Source of the DNA: an uncultured Clostridia bacterium
GTDB taxonomy: Bacteria > Bacillota > Clostridia > Oscillospirales > Oscillospiraceae
DNA length: 64,000 bases
Direction of reading: 5' to 3'
Assembly (NCBI GenBank): GCA_945915065.1
Contig: CAMEER010000001.1
Location: forward strand, 90,819-154,818
Of this stretch, positions 33,968 through 43,612 are shown one piece after another; within the stretch, counting starts at the first letter, position 1, and each line of letters begins with the position of its first letter. The notes below the pieces were generated by a model, which saw nothing but the letters and a program-made list of their open reading frames with translations, did not search any database and was not told the origin of the DNA. Position numbers and translations under genes: made by a program.

Positions 33968-34918
33968 ATGAGTCTGATTAAGTGTAAAAAATGCGGAGAA
34001 ATGTTCTCTGACAGCTATAAAACGTGCCCGTTTTGCGCCGAAGATGAGGAGTACTACAACGGTAAAGTGAAAAAGCGGGGCCACCGGCAGGTGGAGAAAA
34101 AGAAAAAGACCCCCAGTGTGATCGGCCCCGTGCTGGTGCTGGTGCTGGTGCTGCTGGCGGCTGTTTTGGTGTGGACCTTTGCCGGCGATACCATCAAGGG
34201 GTGGTTCGGCGGGAAGGAGCCGGATAGCACGCCGGACAATCAGCAGCAGGTAGTCACACCGCCGGACAATGATAAGGACGATCAGCCGGAGACTACGGAG
34301 CTGAAGCTGGATCACCTGACACTGATCATGGCGCCCGGTGCAACGGAGAAGCTGACTGCTACCGGCGGCAGCGGCGAGACCTATCAGTGGATCACCAGCG
34401 ATTCCGGCGTGCTGAAGGTCTCTGATGACGGTACTGTGACCGCCATGACCGAGGGCAGCGCCGTGGTGACCGTTACCTGCGGTGAGGAGAGCGCAGCCTG
34501 CGCCGTCACTGTCAAGGAGAATGCCGACAGCAACACAAATACCAATACCAACACCAATACGAACACGAACACCAACACCAACACTAACACTAACACAAAT
34601 ACGAATACCAATACCAATACGAACACAAATACGAATACGGGCACGGGGACGACGCTGAAGGATGCGACGGTTAAGACGATATATGGCTCCTTGAGCAAGA
34701 ATCCCAGTGGCCAGTTCGACCTGACGGTAGGCAGCGGAGAGTCCATCGACCTGACGGTTGAAGGCGTCAGCGGTACGGTAACCTGGAGCAGCAAGGACAG
34801 CAGCATTGCAACGGTCTCTAACAGCGGTACAGTAAAGGGTGTCTCCGGTGGGAAGAGCACCGTAATTACGGCTAAGGTGGGAAGCGGAACCGTGGAGATC
34901 CTTATCCGCGTCAACTGA
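33968..34918 (+). CDS. Zinc-ribbon, single-pass membrane protein with two Ig-like domains and an Asn-Thr repeat
   Basis: A 316-aa protein. Residues 1-25 hold a zinc ribbon (CKKCGEMF...CPFC), a basic stretch follows, and one membrane helix covers about 55-75. Outside lie two Big_2-type Ig-like domains (about 115-185 and 240-316; YQWITSDSGVLKVSDDGTV and VTWSSKDSSIATVSNSGTV) joined by 18 consecutive Asn-Thr pairs. The zinc ribbon would face the cytoplasm. GGAGGAAG precedes ATG 33968; the ORF-track extension is rejected. Probably a cell-surface protein; binding partner unknown. Confidence 0.85.
   Translation: MSLIKCKKCGEMFSDSYKTCPFCAEDEEYYNGKVKKRGHRQVEKKKKTPSVIGPVLVLVLVLLAAVLVWTFAGDTIKGWFGGKEPDSTPDNQQQVVTPPDNDKDDQPETTELKLDHLTLIMAPGATEKLTATGGSGETYQWITSDSGVLKVSDDGTVTAMTEGSAVVTVTCGEESAACAVTVKENADSNTNTNTNTNTNTNTNTNTNTNTNTNTNTNTNTNTNTGTGTTLKDATVKTIYGSLSKNPSGQFDLTVGSGESIDLTVEGVSGTVTWSSKDSSIATVSNSGTVKGVSGGKSTVITAKVGSGTVEILIRVN
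34532..34639 (+). repeat. In-frame Asn-Thr hexanucleotide repeat, 18 units
   Basis: Eighteen AAY-ACN units encode (Asn-Thr)18. Synonymous third bases differ between units, so the tract is conserved at protein level and is not a perfect DNA repeat. Confidence 0.93.
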
Positions 34919-34935
34919 TGTGAATAGCGACCATG

Positions 34936-34963
34936 AAAAGCAGCGGCATTGCCGCTGCTTTTC
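34936..34963 (+). terminator. Terminator after Ig-like protein gene
   Basis: AAAAGCAGCGGC-ATT-GCCGCTGCTTTT. Confidence 0.85.
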
Positions 34964-34977
34964 TCATTCCGACCGCC

Positions 34978-35006
34978 TTGTCAACGCTGTGGGAGTGTGG
35001 TATAAT
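34978..35006 (+). promoter_or_regulatory. Promoter of the ABC exporter gene
   Basis: TTGTCA (34978), 17-nt spacer, TATAAT (35001). Confidence 0.8.
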
Positions 35007-35045
35007 CAGAAACTGGAAAATTATCATCAGAAAAGGAAAAGAAGC

Positions 35046-36818
35046 ATGACGACGCAGGACTATCGTACCCGCAGTCCGCTGCGGATCTTTTTGAGCTATT
35101 TTAAGCCCCATTGGAAGCTGTTTTCGCTGGACATGGGCTGCGCGATCCTCATTGCGCTGGTGGATCTGGCGTTCCCGCTGGTATCCCGGGCTGCGCTGTA
35201 TCAATGGCTGCCGGAGAAAAACTACCGCGTGTTCTTTGTGGTGATGGCAGTCGTGGCGCTGGCCTTTGTGCTGCGGGCGGTACTGTACTACATTGTGACC
35301 TACTGGGGCCATACCTTCGGCATCCGGGTGGAGGCGGACATCCGGAGAGACCTGTTCCACCATATGCAGATGCTGGGCTTCGACTTTTATGACCGCAACC
35401 GCACAGGGCAGCTGATGAGCCGGCTGACCACCGATCTTTTTGAACTGACGGAACTGGCCCATCACGGGCCGGAGGACCTGACCATCTCCGTCATCACCAT
35501 CGTGGGCGCGCTGGCGGTGATGTTCACCATCGAATGGCGCATGGCACTGATCGTGATGGCCATCATTCCGGTGTTTCTGGCGGTGCTGATGCTGCTGCGA
35601 GGCGGTATGAGCCGTGCTTCCGTTGCCGCCAAGCAGAAAACCGGCGCCATCAACGCCGAGATCGAATCCGGTCTCAGCGGCATCCGCACCGTCAAGGCCT
35701 TTGGCAACGAGACCATCCAGCAGCAGCGGTTCGACTGTGCCAACGAGACCTTCAAGACCGCCAAGCGGGGGTTTCATAAGGAGATGGGGCGGTTCAACGC
35801 CACCATGGAGTTGTTCGTGACGCTGCTGAACGTGGCAGTGATCGCCGGAGGCGGCTGGCTCATCATGGGCGAACGCATGAACTATGTGGATCTGATCACC
35901 TTCAGCCTGTATATCACCACATTCATCACACCGGTGCGTAAGCTGGCCAACTTTGCCGAGCTGTTCTCCAACGGATTTGCCGGACTGCACCGGTTTATCG
36001 AGCTGATGAGCACCGAGCCCACTATTGCCGACGCGCCGGATGCTGTGACGATGGAACATGTCCGGGGTGCTGTGGAGGTTAAGGATGTCAGCTTTACCTA
36101 CGACGGAGCGGAGGAAGTACTGCACCATGTGAACCTGCATGTGGCGGTGGGTGAGACAGTGGCTGTGGTAGGGCCTTCCGGCGGCGGAAAATCCACCCTG
36201 TGCCAGCTGATCCCGCGGTTTTACGACGTGACGGAGGGCGAGATCGACATCGACGGCGTGGATGTGCGGCGGCTGCGGCTGACGGATCTGCGGCGGGCCG
36301 TGGGCGTGGTGCAGCAGGACGTGTTCCTGTTTGCCGACACCGTGCGGGAGAATATCCGCTACGGGCGGCCTGACGCCACCGATGAGGAGGTGGAAGCCGC
36401 AGCGAAGCGGGCGGAGATCTACGATGATATCCTGGCCATGCCGCAGGGCTTCGATACCTATGTGGGCGAACGGGGTACTTTACTCTCAGGAGGACAGAAG
36501 CAGCGGGTGGCCATTGCCCGTGTCTTTCTGAAGGACCCGCCCATCCTGATCCTGGACGAGGCGACCTCAGCGCTGGACAGTGTGACCGAGGCAAAGATCC
36601 AGCACGCCTTTGACATGCTGGCCAAGGGGCGTACCACACTGATCATCGCCCACCGGCTCAGCACCATCCGCGGCGCGGATCGTATTTTAGTGGTGCAGGA
36701 GGGCTGCATTACCGAGCAGGGCAGCCATGAGGAGCTGCTGGCGCGGCAGGGCGTGTACGCCCGGCTGTATCATACACAGAATCTGGGGGAATATCACCAT
36801 GAAGCAGGAAAAAATTGA
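35046..36818 (+). CDS. ABC exporter half-transporter (MsbA/MDR type)
   Basis: A 590-aa fusion of a six-helix membrane domain (about 20-310) and an ATPase domain (about 345-585). Walker A VGPSGGGKST, Q-loop VVQQDVFLF, signature LSGGQKQRVAIAR, Walker B ILILDEATSALD and switch His in IAHRLS are all intact. It exports lipids, drugs or peptides as a homodimer. ATG 35046 is used because the ORF-track start precedes the promoter. The DUF896 gene overlaps its last 20 nt. Confidence 0.93.
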   Translation: MTTQDYRTRSPLRIFLSYFKPHWKLFSLDMGCAILIALVDLAFPLVSRAALYQWLPEKNYRVFFVVMAVVALAFVLRAVLYYIVTYWGHTFGIRVEADIRRDLFHHMQMLGFDFYDRNRTGQLMSRLTTDLFELTELAHHGPEDLTISVITIVGALAVMFTIEWRMALIVMAIIPVFLAVLMLLRGGMSRASVAAKQKTGAINAEIESGLSGIRTVKAFGNETIQQQRFDCANETFKTAKRGFHKEMGRFNATMELFVTLLNVAVIAGGGWLIMGERMNYVDLITFSLYITTFITPVRKLANFAELFSNGFAGLHRFIELMSTEPTIADAPDAVTMEHVRGAVEVKDVSFTYDGAEEVLHHVNLHVAVGETVAVVGPSGGGKSTLCQLIPRFYDVTEGEIDIDGVDVRRLRLTDLRRAVGVVQQDVFLFADTVRENIRYGRPDATDEEVEAAAKRAEIYDDILAMPQGFDTYVGERGTLLSGGQKQRVAIARVFLKDPPILILDEATSALDSVTEAKIQHAFDMLAKGRTTLIIAHRLSTIRGADRILVVQEGCITEQGSHEELLARQGVYARLYHTQNLGEYHHEAGKN

Positions 36819-37014
36819 CCGCATCAACGAGCTGGCCCGCAAAGCTAAGGCCGACGGCCTGACCGTGGAGGAGGAAGCCGAGCGGGACGCGCTGCGGCTG
36901 GAGTATAAGGAGGCGATCCTGAGCAGCCTTCGGGACCATCTGGAGCATACCTGGATCGTGGATGAGAAGGGGAACAAGCGGAAATTGCAGCACAAGGGGG
37001 AAAAGGCGCAATGA
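36799..37014 (+). CDS. DUF896 family protein (YnzC-like)
   Basis: A 71-aa helical-hairpin protein. KQEKIDRINELARKAKADGL and RLEYKEAILSSLRDHLEHT are characteristic of DUF896. It overlaps the ABC gene by 20 nt and the next gene by ATGA, so translation is coupled. Function is uncertain; in Bacillus a homologue is SOS-associated. Confidence 0.88.
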   Translation: MKQEKIDRINELARKAKADGLTVEEEAERDALRLEYKEAILSSLRDHLEHTWIVDEKGNKRKLQHKGEKAQ

Positions 37015-38276
37015 CATTTGAGGATAACGGCAACTTCCGGCCGGAGCAGAGACCCTATTCCGGCGGACAGAACGGCGGCGGGAATCGCGACAATGATTTC
37101 GGCGCGTGGCTGCTGATCGGCATCATGTTCCTGGTGGCGTGGCCGGTGGGCCTGATCCTGCTGATCAAGAAGCTCAGCGATAACCCCCAGCGGACGAAGA
37201 AGGTGGTATCCGACACGGCGGAGCATCTGCGCTCCAAGGCACAGGAGATGCGGCAGGAGCAGCAGACCCGGAAAACACAAGCAGGCAAGCAGAGTGCCGT
37301 GAAAAAGGTCACCCAGACGCCCCAGCTTTCTGACAAAGGCGCCAAAGTCATGAAGATCATCGGCATCGTGCTGGCGGCGCTGGGCGGCGTGGCCCTGCTG
37401 GGTGTCGCGGAAAACTGGCTGGGCTATGCCATCGAATACAACGAATGGTGGTATTTCCTGCGGCAGATGTTCTATCCCACGGGACTGCTGGCGGGCGGCT
37501 TGGCGCTGCTGATCGGCGGCGGCGTTATGAAAAAGCGGATGCGCCGTTTTTCCAAGTATCTGGCATGCGCCGGAGCGCGGGATGTGATCCCGCTGTCTTG
37601 TTTGATGAAGGCCGCCAGTGTGCGGGAGAGTAAAGCTGAGCGGGATCTGGAACTGATGATCGAAAAGGGTATGTGGGGCCCCACTGCCTATCTGGACCGG
37701 GGAAACGACATACTGTTTCGCTCGCAGAAGGCAGCTGATGACTATTTTGCCGCCAAACAGACCGCCGCACAGAAGCAGACAGCCGCTGCTGCGGAGGAGG
37801 CCGCACCGCAGGAAAAAGAGGGTTATGAGAGCATGCTGCAGGCGATCCGCCGGGCCAACGACCGCATTGACGATCCGGTGCTTACCGCCAAGATCCACCG
37901 GCTGGAGGCCATCACCGGCCAGATCTTCAAAGTGATCCGGGAGGAACCGGCCAAAAAGAACAAGGCCAATACCTTCCTGAACTACTATCTGCCCACCACC
38001 CAGAAGCTGCTGGACAGCTATGCCGACTTTGAGGAGACAGGCGTCAGCGGTCAGAATCTGGATCAGGCCAAGGTGCGGATCGAGGAGACCATGGACAACA
38101 TCATTGCCGGATTTGAGCATCAGCTGGACGAGCTGTACCGGGACGCCGCCATGGATATCGACAGCGATATCCGAGTGATGGAGACCATGCTGCGGCGGGA
38201 TACCGCCACCGCCGCCGATGACTTCGGTCTGGACGGCGGCACCGCCGTCCAGACACCGGACACAGAGATTGAATAA
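37011..38276 (+). CDS. XpaC-like (5-bromo-4-chloroindolyl phosphate hydrolysis family) membrane protein
   Basis: A 421-aa protein. A Gly/Asn-rich N-terminus precedes one membrane helix (about 30-52); a second hydrophobic pair lies at about 120-170; a long cytoplasmic helical region follows with Ala/Gln-rich linker (about 245-265) and the XpaC-type C-domain (NTFLNYYLPTTQKLLDSYADFE). XpaC proteins often pair with TelA in tellurite or toxic-anion resistance loci, but no telA is adjacent. Start overlaps the DUF896 stop (ATGA). Confidence 0.8.
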   Translation: MTFEDNGNFRPEQRPYSGGQNGGGNRDNDFGAWLLIGIMFLVAWPVGLILLIKKLSDNPQRTKKVVSDTAEHLRSKAQEMRQEQQTRKTQAGKQSAVKKVTQTPQLSDKGAKVMKIIGIVLAALGGVALLGVAENWLGYAIEYNEWWYFLRQMFYPTGLLAGGLALLIGGGVMKKRMRRFSKYLACAGARDVIPLSCLMKAASVRESKAERDLELMIEKGMWGPTAYLDRGNDILFRSQKAADDYFAAKQTAAQKQTAAAAEEAAPQEKEGYESMLQAIRRANDRIDDPVLTAKIHRLEAITGQIFKVIREEPAKKNKANTFLNYYLPTTQKLLDSYADFEETGVSGQNLDQAKVRIEETMDNIIAGFEHQLDELYRDAAMDIDSDIRVMETMLRRDTATAADDFGLDGGTAVQTPDTEIE

Positions 38277-38313
38277 AGGCGAAAAACAGAGCGGCGGGGA
38301 TCTCCGCTGAATC

Positions 38314-38342
38314 TTGACAAGCAGTACTTTTCCCGATACAAT
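38314..38342 (+). promoter_or_regulatory. Promoter of proS
   Basis: TTGACA (38314), 17-nt spacer, TACAAT (38337). The resulting leader is about 45 nt, too short for a T-box. Confidence 0.83.
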
Positions 38343-38392
38343 AAATTTTTGAGAATAACGCGCGTTGCCGCGGGAATTGAGGTTTATACATT

Positions 38393-39832
38393 ATGGCAAA
38401 GGATCAGAGAAATGTGGAAGCAATTACCCCGATGGAGGAGGATTTCGCCAAGTGGTACACCGACATCTGCCTGAAAGCGGAGCTGGTGGACTATGCCAGC
38501 GTCAAGGGCTTTTTGATCTTGCGCCCTTATGGCTACGCCATCTGGGAGAATATCCAGAAGTATATGGACAACGAGTTTAAAAAGACAGGTCACGTCAATG
38601 TGGCCATGCCCGTGCTGATCCCGGAGAGCCTATTGAAGAAGGAGGGCGAGCTTGTCCAGGGCTTCGCTCCCGAGGTGGCGTGGATCACCCACGGCGGCAG
38701 CGAGAAACTGGAGGAGCGTCTGGCTTTCCGGCCCACCTCCGAGACCATGTTCTGCGATCACTGGGCCCATGTGCTGCACAGCTGGCGTGAGCTTCCCATG
38801 CTGTACAACCAGTGGTGCAGCGTCATCCGCTGGGAAAAGACCACCCGTCCCTTCCTGCGCAGCCGTGAGTTCTGGTGGCAGGAGGGCCACACCATCCATG
38901 AGACCGCCGAGGAGGCCATGGCGGAAACGGAGCAGCAGCTGAACTGCTACGCCGACGTGTGCAAAAACGCCCTGGCCATGCCGGTGGTGAAGGGCCGCAA
39001 GACCGACAAGGAGAAGTTCGCCGGTGCTGAGGCCACCTATACCATCGAGTGCATGATGAAAGACCACAAGGCCCTCCAGTCCGGCACCAGCCACTATTTC
39101 GGAGACAAGTTCTCCCGTGCCTACGACGTGACCTTTACCGGCCGGGACAACACCTTGCAGTATCCCTTCCAGACCTCGTGGGGCGCCTCCACCCGTCTGA
39201 TCGGCGCTATCATCATGACCCACAGCGATAACCACGGTCTGGTGCTGCCCCCTGTCATCGCCCCCACGCAGGTGGTGGTGATCCCCATTGCCCAGCATAA
39301 GCCCGGCGTGCTGGATGCCGCCGCCGCTTTGAAGGACCGCCTGACGGATGCCGGCATCCGTGTATCCATGGACGACAGCGACCAGTCTGCCGGCTGGAAG
39401 TTCGCCCAGTACGAGATGAAGGGCGTGCCCCTGCGTGTGGAGATCGGCCCCAAAGATATGGAGAAGGAGCAGTGCTGCATCGCGCGCCGTGACACCGGCG
39501 AGAAGGTGTTTGTGCCGCTGGCGGAGCTGGAGGAGCGGGTCAAGGGCCTGCTGCAGGAGGTCCACGACAACCTCTACAACATGGCCGCCAAGAATCTGGA
39601 GGACAATACCTTTGACATGACCGACTGGCAGGAGGTCAAGGCCATGGCCGAGGGTAAGGGCGGTTTTGCCCGCACCAAGTGGTGCGGTAGCCTGGAGTGC
39701 GAACTGGCCATGAAAGAGAAGGCCGGTGTTTCCAGCCGCTGCATGCCCCTCAAGCAGTCCGGTACCGCCGGCAAGTGCGTCATGTGCGGCAAGCCCGCCA
39801 CCACCGATATCTACTGGGGCGTGGCATATTAA
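38393..39832 (+). CDS. proS: Prolyl-tRNA synthetase, archaeal/eukaryotic-like short form
   Basis: A 479-aa class II synthetase that charges tRNA-Pro. Motif 2 is FLRSREFWWQEGHT and the proline site is RPTSE. There is no INS editing domain between motifs 2 and 3, and the C-terminal extension carries a likely zinc site (CVMCGKPA with upstream Cys) and ends in Tyr, both traits of the archaeal-like type. An anticodon-binding domain (about 285-380) is present. Single gene between a strong promoter and terminator. Confidence 0.95.
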   Translation: MAKDQRNVEAITPMEEDFAKWYTDICLKAELVDYASVKGFLILRPYGYAIWENIQKYMDNEFKKTGHVNVAMPVLIPESLLKKEGELVQGFAPEVAWITHGGSEKLEERLAFRPTSETMFCDHWAHVLHSWRELPMLYNQWCSVIRWEKTTRPFLRSREFWWQEGHTIHETAEEAMAETEQQLNCYADVCKNALAMPVVKGRKTDKEKFAGAEATYTIECMMKDHKALQSGTSHYFGDKFSRAYDVTFTGRDNTLQYPFQTSWGASTRLIGAIIMTHSDNHGLVLPPVIAPTQVVVIPIAQHKPGVLDAAAALKDRLTDAGIRVSMDDSDQSAGWKFAQYEMKGVPLRVEIGPKDMEKEQCCIARRDTGEKVFVPLAELEERVKGLLQEVHDNLYNMAAKNLEDNTFDMTDWQEVKAMAEGKGGFARTKWCGSLECELAMKEKAGVSSRCMPLKQSGTAGKCVMCGKPATTDIYWGVAY

Positions 39833-39851
39833 AAGTTGACATGGCATACGC

Positions 39852-39880
39852 AAAGCACCGTCCCGCGGGACGGTGCTTTG
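39852..39880. terminator. Bidirectional terminator after proS
   Basis: AAAGCACCGTCCC-GC-GGGACGGTGCTTT. Confidence 0.87.
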
Positions 39881-39888
39881 TTATCGTT

Positions 39889-40467
39889 TTATTCAAATAC
39901 AATCGGTGTGTGGTCACATATCTCCATGATTTTTTCCTGCAGACGCTTCAGATCCTCAAAGGTCTCCGGCTTCTTATGGGGATCCCGCAGCAGGGCCGCC
40001 GGATGGTACAGCGCCATCATCAGCGTACCGTTGCGGTCAAAGAACTGGCCATGCTCCTGACTGATCTTGAAGTCCGGCTTGATCAGCTCCATGGCGCTGA
40101 TGCGGCCCAGACACACAATGATTTTGGGCTTCATCAGCCGTACCTGCGCGCGCAGATACGCCCGGCAGGCGTCCTTTTCCTCTCCCAGCGGATCCCGGTT
40201 TTCCGGCGGACGGCACTTGACGGAGTTGGTGATGTAGATATTCTTCCGATGCAGGCCGATCATGGCCAGCATGTCGTCCAGCAGCTTACCGGCCCGGCCC
40301 ACAAAGGGCTCGCCCTGCTGGTCCTCATTGGCGCCCGGCGCTTCGCCGATGAACAGCACCTCGGCGTTGGGATCCCCTACGCCGAACACCACCTGCGTGC
40401 AGGTGCGGCGCAGGCCGCAGGCCTCACACTTCAGGCAACTCTCCCGCAATTCCTCCCACGCGGTCAT
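39889..40467 (-). CDS. Type-4 uracil-DNA glycosylase
   Basis: A 192-aa [4Fe-4S] glycosylase that removes uracil from DNA. Cluster ligands are in [13 protein letters not shown] and further on ([17 protein letters not shown]). The catalytic-site motif [20 protein letters not shown] is family 4, and [12 protein letters not shown] is the second motif. Its start overlaps the hydrolase stop (ATGA), so the two are coupled. Confidence 0.93.
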   Translation of the reverse strand: MTAWEELRESCLKCEACGLRRTCTQVVFGVGDPNAEVLFIGEAPGANEDQQGEPFVGRAGKLLDDMLAMIGLHRKNIYITNSVKCRPPENRDPLGEEKDACRAYLRAQVRLMKPKIIVCLGRISAMELIKPDFKISQEHGQFFDRNGTLMMALYHPAALLRDPHKKPETFEDLKRLQEKIMEICDHTPIVFE

Positions 40468-41399
40468 CCCAATCTCGCCTCCATCCAGTTCCAGATATCC
40501 TGATAGATCATGGGCCGCTGCGCCTTCTCATTGAGCAGCTCATGCCGCAGGCCCGGGTAAAGCTTCAAGGTGCAGTCCGTTACGCCGCTGCGCTTGAACT
40601 CGTGGTATGTCTGGCGCACGCCGCTGCCCATGCCGCCCACCGGATCATCCTGGCCGGAGATCAGCAAAATGGGGATCTTGCCGTCCATTTTGTCCAGATT
40701 GGAGAACCGCTGGTTGAAGCGGATGCCCTTGAGCATCTCATAGAACAGCCCCACCGTGGCGTCATGACCGCACAGGGGGTCGGCAATATAGGCGTCCACA
40801 TTCTCCTCATCCACCGACAGCCAGTCGTAGGCGGTGCGGTTGGGCTTGAAGGTCTTGTTGTAAGCGCCGAAGGCCAGATTCGTCACCATATCGTTGGTGG
40901 CTGCCGGGTTTTTCCGTTTCAGTATTCCCGCCAGCGCAAGGCCACTGGTCAGGGTGGCGCCGCTCTGCCAGCCGGTGCCCATCAGTATGGCGGCTTTTAC
41001 CGTGCCGGGATAGCGGATGAGATAGGTGCGGCTCAAAAACGAACCCATGGAGTGCCCCATCAGCAGCAAGGGAAGATCCGGATACTGCTCCTTCAGGCGT
41101 GTGTGCAGCACATAGATGTCGTCCACCGGAGTATTCCATGTGTTGCCGTCGCCGAAATACACCGGCGTGCCGCCCTCCGGCAAAGACTCCCCGTGGCCAA
41201 GATGGTCATGGCCCACCACGATTACGCCGTGGTCATTGAGAAACCGGGCGAAATCATCATAGCGGCCCACATATTCCGCCACGCCGTGGACGATCTGCAA
41301 GACCGCCACCGGCGTTACGTCCGTGGGGATCCATGAGATGCCGTGCAGCCGTGTTTTTCCGTCGCTGGAAAGAAAGGTGAAGTCCGTCTTTTTTGTCAT
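40464..41399 (-). CDS. Alpha/beta hydrolase, monoacylglycerol-lipase/lysophospholipase type
   Basis: A 311-aa serine hydrolase. Oxyanion region is [16 protein letters not shown], nucleophile elbow GHSMGS, acid in ISGQDDPV and His in GLRHELLNE. The Ser-Asp-His triad is complete. ATG 41399 is chosen; the ORF-track form extending to 42008 runs antisense into glpK. Likely acts on monoglycerides or lysophospholipids, which would release glycerol beside the divergent glycerol kinase gene. Confidence 0.88.
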   Translation of the reverse strand: MTKKTDFTFLSSDGKTRLHGISWIPTDVTPVAVLQIVHGVAEYVGRYDDFARFLNDHGVIVVGHDHLGHGESLPEGGTPVYFGDGNTWNTPVDDIYVLHTRLKEQYPDLPLLLMGHSMGSFLSRTYLIRYPGTVKAAILMGTGWQSGATLTSGLALAGILKRKNPAATNDMVTNLAFGAYNKTFKPNRTAYDWLSVDEENVDAYIADPLCGHDATVGLFYEMLKGIRFNQRFSNLDKMDGKIPILLISGQDDPVGGMGSGVRQTYHEFKRSGVTDCTLKLYPGLRHELLNEKAQRPMIYQDIWNWMEARLG

Positions 41400-41486
41400 G
41401 GCAATTTCGTCCTTTCCGTGATATACTGTTACTATTATCGTATTTATTCTATCACAGGAAATCACACTTGAAAAGGGGGAACTGTC

Positions 41487-42980
41487 ATGGCTTCCTATAT
41501 TCTGGCGCTGGATCAGGGCACCACCAGCTCCCGGGCCATCGTATTCGATAAGCGGGGAGACATCGTGGGTCGGGGCCAGTACCTTTTCACCCAGCACTAT
41601 CCCCAGGCGGGGTGGGTGGAGCATGACCCCATGGAGATCTGGCGCACGCAGGCACAGGCGGCCGCTGACGCCATTGCCGGACTGCCCGCCGGCGCCATCG
41701 CCGGTATCGGCGTCACCAATCAGCGGGAGACCACCATTATCTGGGACAAGATCACCGGCGTGCCGGTGTATAACGCCATCGTCTGGCAGTGCCGCCGCAC
41801 GGCAGAGCTGTGTGAAGAGCTGAAACGCCGGGGGCTCAGTGAGCGCATCCAGTCCACCACCGGCCTTTTGATCGACGCCTATTTCTCCGCCACGAAGATC
41901 CGCTGGATCCTGGACAACGTGCCCGGCGCGCGGCAGAAGGCGGAGCAGGGGCAGCTGCTGTTCGGCACGGTGGAGACGTGGCTCATCTGGCAGCTGACCG
42001 GCGCTCATGTGACCGACTACTCCAACGCCAGCCGCACCATGCTATTTGACATCCACAAGTTGGCGTGGGACGCGGAGCTGTGCGGGATGCTGGGCATTCC
42101 CATGTGTATGCTACCCCGGTGCGTCGGCAACTCCCAGTTGTACGGCACGGTAAAAGAGGGTATCCCCGGGCTGGAGACGCTGGCCGGCGTTCCGGTGTGC
42201 GGCGCGGCAGGGGACCAGCAGGCGGCCCTGTTCGGCCAGACCTGCTTCCACGCCGGTGACGCCAAGAATACCTACGGCACCGGATGCTTTACGCTGATGA
42301 ACGTGGGACAGAAGCCCGTCCGCAGCCGGGCGGGACTGGTGACCTCCGTGGCGTGGAGCGTGGAAGGCGCGGTTACATACGCATTGGAGGGCAGCGTCTT
42401 TAACGGCGGCAGCACCATCCAGTGGCTGCGGGATGAGCTGCATCTGATCGACTCTGCCCCGGAGTGTGACCGGCTGGCCGAATCGGTGGACAGCAGCGGC
42501 GGCGTTATCGTGGTGCCGGCCTTTACCGGACTGGGAGCGCCCTACTGGGATATGTACGCCCGGGGCGCTATTCTGGGCGTTACCCGGGGCACAGGACGGG
42601 CCCATATCGCCCGGGCTGTGCTGGAGGCCATCGCCTTTCAGGTGACGGATCTGATGCTGGCCATGCGGCAGGACGCCGGATGCGACATCACCTGTCTGCG
42701 GGCTGACGGCGGCGCCAGCGTCAGCGATATCCTGCTGCAGATGCAGGCGGATCTGCTGCGTATCCCGGTGGACCGTCCCGCCATGGTGGAGACCACCGCT
42801 TTCGGCGCGGCGGCGCTGGCAGGTCTCAACTGCGGCATGTGGGGCAGTCTTGAGGAACTGTCGGCCCTGCGCCGCAGCGAGCGGGTATTCACGCCCCAAC
42901 GGGTGCAGGCGGAGTGTGACGACGCCTACCGCATGTGGAAGCGGGCCGTTCAGCGCAGCGCCGACTGGATCGAGCATTGA
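41487..42980 (+). CDS. glpK: Glycerol kinase
   Basis: A 497-aa FGGY-family kinase making glycerol-3-phosphate. LDQGTTSSRAIVFD, GVTNQRETTIIWD, GAAGDQQAALFGQ and KNTYGTGCFTLMN are diagnostic. Start preceded by AAAAGGGGG. Divergent from the lipase-like gene by 87 nt. No glpF or glpD is adjacent. Length matches the family. Confidence 0.96.
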   Translation: MASYILALDQGTTSSRAIVFDKRGDIVGRGQYLFTQHYPQAGWVEHDPMEIWRTQAQAAADAIAGLPAGAIAGIGVTNQRETTIIWDKITGVPVYNAIVWQCRRTAELCEELKRRGLSERIQSTTGLLIDAYFSATKIRWILDNVPGARQKAEQGQLLFGTVETWLIWQLTGAHVTDYSNASRTMLFDIHKLAWDAELCGMLGIPMCMLPRCVGNSQLYGTVKEGIPGLETLAGVPVCGAAGDQQAALFGQTCFHAGDAKNTYGTGCFTLMNVGQKPVRSRAGLVTSVAWSVEGAVTYALEGSVFNGGSTIQWLRDELHLIDSAPECDRLAESVDSSGGVIVVPAFTGLGAPYWDMYARGAILGVTRGTGRAHIARAVLEAIAFQVTDLMLAMRQDAGCDITCLRADGGASVSDILLQMQADLLRIPVDRPAMVETTAFGAAALAGLNCGMWGSLEELSALRRSERVFTPQRVQAECDDAYRMWKRAVQRSADWIEH

Positions 42981-43022
42981 TGTCCTATTGGTTAACAATT
43001 GATGAATTTCGCCCCAAACCTC

Positions 43023-43051
43023 TTGCAAAATTGCTTTCCGGTGGCTATAAT
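43023..43051 (+). promoter_or_regulatory. Promoter of zinc-ribbon protein gene
   Basis: TTGCAA (43023), 17-nt spacer, TATAAT (43046). Confidence 0.78.
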
Positions 43052-43094
43052 CAGCCTTGATAAAGCACCTATTTTACTTTGAAAGGAGTCTACT

Positions 43095-43547
43095 ATGTCT
43101 TTTTTTGAGAATTTTACCGAGAAAGCCAAAATGTACGCCAATATCGCCGCAGAAAAGGCCAGAGACGTGGCCGAAGTAGCCGCCGACAAGGCCAAGGATG
43201 TAAAGGAAACCGCTCAGTTGACCATGGCCATCAAGACCGAGCAGCGGGAACTGGACAAGAACTACCGCGCCATCGGCCAGTGGTTCGCCTCCGAGTATGA
43301 GGGTGAGATCCCTGACGCCATCAAGGACGTGATGGCCGCCATCGAGGCCAGCCGCACCAAGATCGAGGAGATGGAAGCCGCACTGGCGGAGAAGCCCGGC
43401 GCGGATGACGGAGACGCCGAGACCCCTGAGCTGAAGGTCTGTCCCGTGTGCGGCACTGCCACCAACTCCAAGTTCTGCCCCGAGTGCGGCGCCGCTGTGG
43501 ATGCAGCGCCTGTCAAGGACGAGGCGCCCACTGAGCCCCAGGAGTAA
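43095..43547 (+). CDS. Helical zinc-ribbon protein of unknown function
   Basis: A 150-aa protein with an amphipathic Ala/Lys-rich N-terminal helix (about 1-60), a second helix (about 65-105), an acidic linker and a zinc ribbon (CPVCGT...CPECGA, about 116-134), ending in a Pro/Glu tail. GAAAGGAG precedes ATG. Proteins of this layout recur in Oscillospiraceae; no function is known. Strong promoter and own terminator imply good expression. Confidence 0.8.
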   Translation: MSFFENFTEKAKMYANIAAEKARDVAEVAADKAKDVKETAQLTMAIKTEQRELDKNYRAIGQWFASEYEGEIPDAIKDVMAAIEASRTKIEEMEAALAEKPGADDGDAETPELKVCPVCGTATNSKFCPECGAAVDAAPVKDEAPTEPQE

Positions 43548-43572
43548 ATTTCGGATTCTTTTTCCCCATTGT

Positions 43573-43612
43573 AAAACGATCCCTCGGCGAATGGCCGGGG
43601 GATCGTTATTCT
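43573..43612 (+). terminator. Terminator after zinc-ribbon gene
   Basis: AACGATCCC-TCGGC...GCCGG-GGGATCGTT then ATTCTTT. Confidence 0.75.

Noticed and set aside
34532-34639. Possible CRISPR or microsatellite array
   Set aside because: In-frame Asn-Thr codons with no spacers; it is a protein repeat.
38343-38392. T-box leader for proS
   Set aside because: The leader from the consensus promoter is only about 45 nt, with no T-box motif or terminator.
40464-42008. 514-aa form of the hydrolase
   Set aside because: The first about 200 residues are antisense to glpK; ATG 41399 matches the family start.
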